NCBI RefSeq assembly: GCF_030272615.1
Contig: NC_081409.1
Coordinates: 910,739,330 to 910,803,329 of the forward strand
Source of the DNA: Cryptomeria japonica
Taxonomy: Eukaryota; Streptophyta; Pinopsida; Cupressales; Cupressaceae
DNA length: 64,000 nt
Reading direction: 5' to 3'
Position numbers and translations under genes: made by a program. The notes beneath the pieces were generated by a model. The model had not been told where the DNA came from and did not search any database. It was given only the letters and a program-made list of their open reading frames with translations. Positions 57,178-64,000 of the stretch are shown here, piece by piece (the first letter of the stretch is position 1; the number at the start of each line of letters is the position of its first letter).

Positions 57178-57640
57178 GTCCGCGGGAAAAAAGAATTGGC
57201 GTGTGGGAAACATTCCCTAGCGCATCCGCCTAACAGTCTAGCGCGTTCCGCCTACTGTTTAGCGCGTGGGGTCTATTCTCTAGCGCGTGAAGAACTTTCT
57301 TTAGCGCATAACCCCACTAAAATTTTCCTATAGGTCTCAACGCGGGAAAAAAATAGAGTAGCACATCTGAAAAACAGTTTGGCGCATCGGGTCTATTAGA
57401 TAGTGCATCTGGCTCACTGTTTAGCGCGTGCAGTCTGTTCTATAGTGCGTGAAGTCTTTTCTTTAGCACATCATATTTCTAACAGTTTTCTGTAGTATCA
57501 ACGTAAGAGAAAAATAGAATAGCACATCGGAAAAAAAGCTTAGCGTATTGGGGGCACATAATAGCGCGTAGGTGCTTTTTCTTAGCGCATAGACATCATT
57601 TTTTAGCGCATAGAGTTGGCAGAGCCAAAAAATTATGACA
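57178..57640 (+). repeat. Higher-order repeat of TAGCGCGT-like units
   Basis: About 16 copies of a roughly 22-bp unit with core TAGYGCRT are grouped into nearly three larger units of about 160 bp. Each larger unit starts AACGCGGGAAAA or a worn form, at about 57179, 57339 and 57500. The array follows the primer site, in the position of a leader or packaging region. Confidence 0.8.
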
Positions 57641-59779
57641 GAGTCAAAAATTAGGCTTGTGGGAGGCATAATATATATGGAATATAACATTTAAGTATAA
57701 GTGACATTTCCTCTTCTCTTTTCTCTTTCTTATACTTTAAGTTATATTCCATATATATTGTCAGGATGTTTGAGAGGGGTTTCAGACCTCTAGGAGTTGT
57801 AATGCAAAATCTAGTTTTTGGAAGATCTTCCAAATTTCAGACTTAGTCAAATTTCAGGGCATTTCAGGATCATAATTGTAAAATTTGTAACCAAGATCAG
57901 AGTTTAGGCTTGTGTAAGCCCACACTAACATTTGATCACCTACTATGTGCAGGTTCTAATCTTTTTTGTGCAGGGGAAGGAGCAAGTTTAGAGGCTTTAA
58001 GTTTCTTTTTTTACTTTCTTTCAACAAAAGTTGGTTAAAAAGAACTCACTCTCCTTTTTGCAAAAGTTAAAATAAACCTCATCATTTCATTTGGATGCAT
58101 AAAATGAACTTCATGCCTTCCTTTTTGGTGTTTTAAAATAAAACTTCATCTTTTCTTTATTGCAAGATAAAAAGAACAACAAACTTCATATTTGCTTTCT
58201 TGCAAGATTAGAGGAAAAACACTTCATTTTGGAAGCTCTAAAAAGAACCAACAATCTTTACTTTGGCAAAAGTTTTTAAAAGAACCTCACCATCCTTTGG
58301 TGTTTAAAAGGATTCACTTCATTTTGCAAAGTAAAAGAACCTCATCTTCATTTTGTGCAAGGCAAAGAGGGAAAACTTTCCCCTATCGACTTTCATTTTG
58401 TTGACCAAACATCACGATTTACTTTGTTGACTAGGCTTGTTTTACAAAAGTTTTGGAAATACACACTTTGCTATGAAAGGTTAAAAAGAACATCATGCTT
58501 TTTGGAGCAACATCTCCAAATAGAAGTTAGCAAATCATTGTCTTGAAGGCTAAAAAGAACAACTTGATTGCCTTGTCTCGAAAGTGGAAGGTATACGCTC
58601 TCCCCATAACTGGGTGACCAAAAAGCCAAACCACTCTTAAGCTTTCTGTACTTCAAGCATTTACATCCTTTAGCAGGTCTGCCTTCCCGAGGGGTTGAAA
58701 AACTCTTAAAGCCATTCTTTGGCCGGTGTGAAGGGAACGACCTAAGTGGGGAATGACTTTGATGCCAAGAATTCCAACCCACTATAATCAAACGTGGAAA
58801 GTGACGAAAGTTCTTTTCAACGGTTGCGCGCAGCGATTAGCCTTCCCCCAGTATCCTTGAGATACGTAAAGTCTTTGTTCTAAAGGTTGGGAAGCCTCCT
58901 AAGGGAGTTTATCACTGATGGCCGAACAGGAAGCCTGATTATGAACCTTAGAAATAGAAACTTTGAACCGAGTCAGTCGCCAAACATTTGCAATATCATA
59001 GTGCAAGGGTGGGGAAGAATCCGCCCCCAAGATTACTCACCATATATCTCCCAAGATAACTACTCAATTGTGAAGCAATTCACTTTGAGTTAATTTCTGG
59101 CAAAAGGCAAAAAAACGGGCACCCTCTAGGGGGTGACAAGGTTGTTTGAGCTGACAGAGTATCGAGACTAGTAGGCTATGATATTGTCAATGACCTTTGA
59201 ATAAAGAGTCTATCTGATGTGTCTTTTGTTGTAAATCAAACCAGTGATAACATCAAGGATTTGAACACATCCTCAAAAGAATATACACTCAATTTTTAGC
59301 ATTAGGATGATCATTGTCTTCATGTGTGCTATGTATTCTTGTCACAAATGCTAAAATATCTTGCAAAGTATCTAACAATCAAACTCAAAAGTCAGTTCAA
59401 ACAAGGAAAAATCATAAAGTGGAGAAGATTTCCATATCCAACAAAACATCTTTTGAGATGGTTATCAACATTTCAACTATCTTTAGGAAAGACTTTCATC
59501 CAACAAGATTAGGGGAATACCAAACCAAGTAATCCTTTTTAGAAAAAAATTTCAAACTTCTTGAGTATCCTTTCAGGTCCAATATCAAACGTGATCACAA
59601 GAAATCAAATCAAAACACCAGAGAAATCATTTCCAAATCAAACAAGTCAGTCTTAGAACAAAATTTGTCAAATCCAAAACTAGCTAAAGATAATACTTTA
59701 TCCTATCAAAATCAGGGATTATCATCACCTTGATCAAAAGGTCCATCATCTAAAGGATTCTATCAAACAACATACCAAG
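57641..59779 (+). other. Element I leader without recognised genes
   Basis: The first part (57990-58560) is built of loosely repeated 'aaaagaac..cttcat..ttt' phrases. Bases 58600-59160 are more complex, but no open frame with a known domain is seen on either strand. Confidence 0.5.
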
Positions 59780-60078
59780 TTTAAACCTTAAGTTGTCAAA
59801 TCAAGTTTCCATATCAGGAGACTTTATCCATATCATTTGACACACTTTGTCGCGAGGGGGCATCTAAACCTTCATTTGATAAAAGTAGACTTAAGTTTCC
59901 AAACGAAGTATCTCAATCCAAACATCGAAGTAAACCATTGATCATTTGTGTATGACCACTCCTCATATTTTGAGACGAACAAGTCTTCATCACAAAAATA
60001 AGTTAAAGAAGAGACAACCTAGTCCTAAGACCCTTACCAAAAGGAGTAAATTTCTCTACATCAACCTATCAAAAACAT
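59780..60078 (+). repeat. Direct duplication, copy 1
   Basis: It matches 63010-63320 at an offset of 3230 bp, including TTGTCAAATCAAGTTTC and 'atccatatcatttgacacac'. It includes the start of the 59946 frame. Confidence 0.85.
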
Positions 60079-60719
60079 CAACTTTGATCATTCATATGAC
60101 CATTCATCATCAAACCGATAAAAAGGAAACTCAGTCAAAGGAAATGAGTCCTAACATAAATCAAGATCAAGATATCATGGCTCTCCAATCTAATCCCATT
60201 TTTTATCAAGATCCCACCTGTCAAGAATCTTATGATGATCCCCTAAAATTTTGGTATTCCATCCACGATGACCCTCTTTCATCTCAAGAGCAAAGTCCCA
60301 TTCAACATCCATCTCTTAAGCAAAATCATGATATTCCTTCCATATCCTCCACTATTCTAATTCAAAATCAAGAGAAAAGCACAAACTCAAATGATCCTAC
60401 TCCAAGTCAAGATCACAATCAAGTAATCTCTTCATCCTCCAAATCTATCTTAGTTCCTTTCATTCCAAAGTCCATCTCTTCTTCCAAATCTATCTTAGGT
60501 CCTTTCATTCCAAAGTCAATCTCTTCATCCTCCAAATCTATCTTAGGTCCTTTCATTCCAAAGTCAATCTCTTCATCCTCTAAATCTATCTTAGGTCCTT
60601 TCATTCCACAATCAAACTCTCCATCCCTTTCATCCATCTTGGGTCCTTACCTCCCTCCATCCACCAATCCATCACCTCAAATGATCCATAAGAAAGATCA
60701 ACGAGGAGAACATCTTTGA
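59946..60719 (+). CDS. Open frame in element I, Ser/Pro/Gln-rich with 16-residue repeats
   Basis: 257 residues are open from ATG 59946 to TGA, long for this decayed window. The N-terminus is basic (TTPHILRRTSLHHKNKLKKRQ). The middle is Asp/Gln/Pro-rich. Residues about 160-225 repeat SSSSKSILGPFIPKSI four times. No known domain, signal peptide or membrane segment is visible. A related peptide is encoded 3.2 kb downstream (63005-63349) with shared CMTxPxILRR and KFLYIN, which hints at real coding. The alternative is chance openness of low-complexity DNA. Confidence 0.35.
   Translation: MCMTTPHILRRTSLHHKNKLKKRQPSPKTLTKRSKFLYINLSKTSTLIIHMTIHHQTDKKETQSKEMSPNINQDQDIMALQSNPIFYQDPTCQESYDDPLKFWYSIHDDPLSSQEQSPIQHPSLKQNHDIPSISSTILIQNQEKSTNSNDPTPSQDHNQVISSSSKSILVPFIPKSISSSKSILGPFIPKSISSSSKSILGPFIPKSISSSSKSILGPFIPQSNSPSLSSILGPYLPPSTNPSPQMIHKKDQRGEHL
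60425..60650 (+). repeat. 48-bp in-frame minisatellite
   Basis: The core AAATCTATCTTAG recurs at 60441, 60486, 60534 and 60582 (spacings 45, 48 and 48), with a worn fifth copy near 60630. All spacings are multiples of three. Confidence 0.88.
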
Positions 60720-61907
60720 AATTCTTTCAACCCTCTATCTAAACATCTTTCCAAAACTATTCTTCTATCATTTCCTCTATCTATTTAGGGTCCTTCTGTC
60801 CCAAAATTCAATTTTCCTCCATCTCTTCATCACTTCTCAAGTACCAACACTCATCCTGAAAACATTTCTATCTATCCTTGCACAAATCTTCAAACGTTCT
60901 ATCTATTATCCAATGCCTCTTTTCTATCCTTCCATCCCTTTCATTCAATCCTTTGCATAAATCCTTCATCTGTGAAATAGGAATTGGTGTCATTTTGTCA
61001 CATGCTTGCCCATGCTCGAATCTATTGTTCAGTCCTTTACTTAGATATCTATTCATGAAACGCTTCAGAATCCGAGGTTGTTCCTCTTTAACATTTTCTT
61101 TTGTTTGGGATACACACTCAATCCAGAAAAGAACCACTTATCAAAGCTTGGTACCGACATCTTTTGATTACTATATCTCATACACTTAATCGTTTTCTCT
61201 AAATCATTGTGATCTCTTAAATTGAAGACATGGCTAGTGAAAAATCTAAAATCTTGCTTCAGTGCCACTGTAATTATCAGACCCATGTAAGTTTCATCAC
61301 CTACAAGCCAATGCAAGAAAAATAAAGAGCAAAAAGAAATATCAAAAGCATGAGCAAGAGAATGAATATCAAGAAAAGAAAAATGAAATGAAATCCAATA
61401 TCAAAATGATTGGCTATGGGAACATGCAAGTAACTCCATCGGGGGCTATGGATGCCTGGCTAGCAATGGAGCAATATTTGTGAGATTACAGCGATAACCT
61501 CATCAGGGCTATGGATGCTCGCTGGCAGCGAGGCTCTATCCAGGATGCTTTTGAAGTTAAGGTAACTCATGTAGCTAGCCATGCTGGATTCTGAAGATTA
61601 CAATGATCATATGAGCCAGAATGAACCCACTTGCACACACATGGGTAATCAAAGACTAAGTACCTTGATCCAGTTTGGGATTCTTATTCCCTTTTGAGTC
61701 TGCTTCCCAGTTGCTAGAAATGTTCAGTTGAAATTTCCAGAGGTTCTAAGTGTGGGTTGTGTCTCTATCTTTGAAAAGTTTGAGAACACTTATTCAGATG
61801 GTGCTAAATACCATGACAATCTTACATATCACCTTTTTGCAAATGGAAACCTCTATGCTTAGGGGCAAAGTTCATCCACTCTATTCTTCCTACCATATCA
61901 TCCATAT
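60720..61907 (+). other. Element I interior, no gene recognised
   Basis: There are no supported genes. The phrase 'ggctatggatgc' occurs twice, at about 61445 and 61509. Short open frames exist on both strands (minus 60868-61137, for example), without domain signs. Confidence 0.45.
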
Positions 61908-62290
61908 CCTCTAATCCATATCCCTTATCCTATCTATTCATTTCTTCTATCATCCAATTCTTTCTACAATCTTTCTTCCCCTCATCCATACCCTCTAATC
62001 CATATCCCTTATCCTATCTATTCATATCTTCTATCATCCAATTCTTTCTACAATCTTGCTTCACTCTAATCCATATCCCTTATCCTATCTATTCATTTCT
62101 TCTATCATCCAATTCTTTCTACAATCTTGCTTCACGTCATCCATATCCCTTATCCTATCTATTCATTTCTTCTATCATCCAATTCTTTCTACAATCTTGC
62201 TTCACTCTAATCCATATCTATCTATCTTATCTATTCATTGCTTCCATCATCCAGTGCTATCTATATCCTATCTCTATCCATATCCCCTTT
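61908..62290 (+). repeat. Pyrimidine-rich minisatellite, about 71-bp period
   Basis: The unit 'ctctaatccatatccctta...' starts at about 61908, 61993, 62064, 62135 and 62205. Spacings are 85, 71, 71 and 70. Confidence 0.9.
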
Positions 62291-62413
62291 TTCATCCTTG
62301 ATCTTGATCAAAACTATGGACAAAAAATCTATTTCCACCTCAATGGTTCAGTCATCCATTCATCCATTCCTTCTCTTGATATACATTGGGGAAACCAAAT
62401 ACATCTTTCTTCT

Positions 62414-62532
62414 AATCCAAAAACTCAAAAAAATCAAAATATCCAAAAACTCAAAAAAATCAAAATATCTAAAAAACTCAAAAAAATCAAAATATCCAAA
62501 AACTCAAAAAAATCAAAATATCCAAAAACTAA
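62414..62532 (+). repeat. 26-bp A-rich minisatellite
   Basis: ACTCAAAAAAATC recurs at 62423, 62449, 62476 and 62502, with a worn copy at 62528. Confidence 0.92.
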
Positions 62533-63004
62533 AAATCAACAAAATCAAAAAAAAATCAAAGCATGAACACATGGACCATCCATCAAATCAGATCAACAAC
62601 AGGAAAACTCTCAAAGTCTGCAATCAAACTTATCACATGTCTTGTTAATCAATTCATTACTTGAAATCAACATCAACATCAAACATGTCTTATATAGGGA
62701 TAGGTACACTCAAAACCAGACAGATCGGTCTTATACGGGGTACTCACTCTTTGAAACTAGACATTCCTATCAATCATCAAGTCTTGATAATCAATCCATC
62801 CATCAACATCATTTTTCATCAAAGCAGAGTGACAAACAAACCATTAAAACTATTTCTCGAGCTAAATTTGTGCCAAAACAAAAGTTGTCAGAATCCTAAA
62901 CAAATCGCACGATAAAAGATGTCTCTCTTATCATAATCCGGAGACCTCATCATCAGTATCAACAAAATCCTTTACCATCTTACGGATTTTTATCTCAAAA
63001 ACAC

Positions 63005-63349
63005 TTGTTTAAAATTTTCAAATTGTCAAATCAAGTTTCTAGATCGGGAGGCTTTTATCCATATCATTTGACACACTTTGTCATGAAGGGGCATCTAAAC
63101 CTTCACTTTGATAGAGTAAGATTTGAAATTTTCAAAAACAAGAATCAACTGAATCCAAACCAATCAAAGGAAACCATTGATCACTCATGCATGACTAATC
63201 CCCTTATTCTGAGAAGAAAGAACCTTTATCGTAACATCACGTTGAAGAAACAACAACCTAATTTTTCCAAATTCATCAAGAGAAATAAATTTTTATACAT
63301 CAATCATCAACCAAATCAAAACAATGACATCAACCAGTATGACTGCTGA
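63005..63349 (+). CDS. Open frame related to the 59946 frame
   Basis: 114 residues, basic and Asn-rich. The part SCMTNPLILRRKNL...KRNKFLYIN aligns with the N-terminus of the 59946 frame, inside the 3.2-kb-spaced duplication (63010-63320). The 48-bp repeat is not present here. It has no known domain, so it may be a truncated second copy or a chance frame. Confidence 0.3.
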   Translation: MFKIFKLSNQVSRSGGFYPYHLTHFVMKGHLNLHFDRVRFEIFKNKNQLNPNQSKETIDHSCMTNPLILRRKNLYRNITLKKQQPNFSKFIKRNKFLYINHQPNQNNDINQYDC

Positions 63350-64000
63350 ATTTTATTCTAGTTAGCCTTATCTTTATCAATTGATGGTAGTACATGTTTC
63401 ACAAATCATATTGTACATATCATATCCACCCATCTGAGGCATCACCAGAAATTCACAAATGCTTATCAATCTTGGACATACTTAGTGTAGTCACTGTCCT
63501 TGGTTTATCTGAAACAATTATCCAAATAATATCCCACCATGGCTTGGTGATCAGTGTACATATCCATATCAAAGTAGTATCAACAATAAGGGGCAAAATC
63601 CTGACCTCGCTTGGGGCATTTCGCCTTCAAGATTTTCAACATCAGACCAAAAACGTAGCAAGACAACAAGGATCAAAACAACTAACAAATAACAAATGAC
63701 AATGCAAGAAGGCTAAACATCACAGACTTGAACTGATTTCAACTAAACAAAAATCTATTTGCAAGATGTTTTAATTGACAAGAATACATTCCAAATAGCA
63801 TGCATGCTTACTTATGGTTGTTAATTTTTGCTTATCATATCTCCTAAGTGACTCAAGGATGTCTTACGACTAGAGAAGCAAGGAAGGAATGTGATGTTTT
63901 ATTTGTCTTCTATCTATGAGTGAAGTCTTTTATCATGTAAATTTGTCCTATGAAGAAATCAGGTGGCATATTGCTGAGGACATTTCGGATTTGTATGAGA
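63350..64000. other. End of window, no gene recognised
   Basis: Probably still element I. I see no domain, LTR or repeat to support an annotation. Confidence 0.45.

Larger units (their letters stand above)
55663..64000 (+). mobile_element. Element I: left part of a gypsy-type or non-autonomous large LTR element
   Basis: A 1456-bp LTR is followed by a primer-site-like sequence and at least 6.9 kb without gag or pol domains. The LTR ends and the phrase TGGCACCCACCGTGGGGC resemble plant Ty3/gypsy elements. The very long leader with minisatellites suits either a gypsy element with a long 5' leader or a large non-autonomous derivative. The 3' end is outside the window, and the left target pentamer would be CTATC (55658-55662). 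Confidence 0.65.

Noticed and set aside
58600-59160. Possible rRNA or other structured RNA in the more GC-rich part of element I
   Set aside because: No conserved rRNA, tRNA or snoRNA core could be recognised; left as leader sequence.

Overview
This window is a transposon graveyard from a land plant with a large genome. The plant signature is clear: copia retrotransposons with plant-type initiator-tRNA-Met primer sites, gypsy-like LTRs, nested LTR elements and short plant-type introns. The elements look gymnosperm-like to me, but the sequence does not fix the species. No intact host gene is visible. Most reading frames are broken by TAG, TAA or TGA codons one transition away from a sense codon, as expected where methylated cytosines decay in silenced repeats.

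Layout. (1) Bases 1-6363 hold two decayed spliced genes of unknown function, one on each strand (1-678 plus; 3365-5960 minus, ten exons). Between them are a 76-bp tandem duplication, a 358-bp satellite array of about 4.4 copies and an AT-rich direct repeat. (2) Bases 6364-30378 hold a nest. Element C (minus) was hit by copia element D (minus), D was hit by element B (plus, clean TAATC target duplication), and element A (plus) sits in C's other LTR. A deletion removed the left ends of A and C. (3) Bases 30687-51730 hold a second nest bounded by the target duplication TAGAC. Element F (minus) carries copia H (plus) in its 3' LTR, H carries element G (minus) just before its gag start, and G's LTR carries a 1230-bp solo LTR with target duplication CAATG. 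(4) Bases 51736-55662 are decayed non-coding DNA with an old inverted LTR-like stretch. (5) From 55663 to the window end lies the left part of a gypsy-type or non-autonomous large LTR element I, with a 1456-bp LTR, a primer site and a long leader full of minisatellites.

Main find. A, B, C, F and G are five copies of one element type of 6.6-7.7 kb that carries no recognisable protease, integrase, reverse transcriptase or RNase H. Each has two separate genes. ORF1 (about 370-430 aa) is a gag-like protein with an N-terminal coiled coil and a row of CCHC zinc knuckles (four in A and F). ORF2 (about 1,100 aa) has a conserved N-terminal domain I cannot assign, a basic linker, a second conserved block, a disordered acidic/proline region and a C-terminal coiled coil. 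The two genes are separated by about 300-420 bp containing, in A, B and F, a TATAAAG box 146-150 nt before the ORF2 start, so ORF2 may have its own promoter. All five share their terminal signals with H, a copia element of SIRE/Maximus type that does encode a full pol. The shared signals are the primer site, repeated GGGGGAG boxes, a palindromic TTGNCATNNATGNCAA motif beside the polypurine tracts and again inside U3, a C-tract ending the LTR and, in most, an R/U5 hairpin. H-type elements are therefore the natural candidate for mobilising them in trans.
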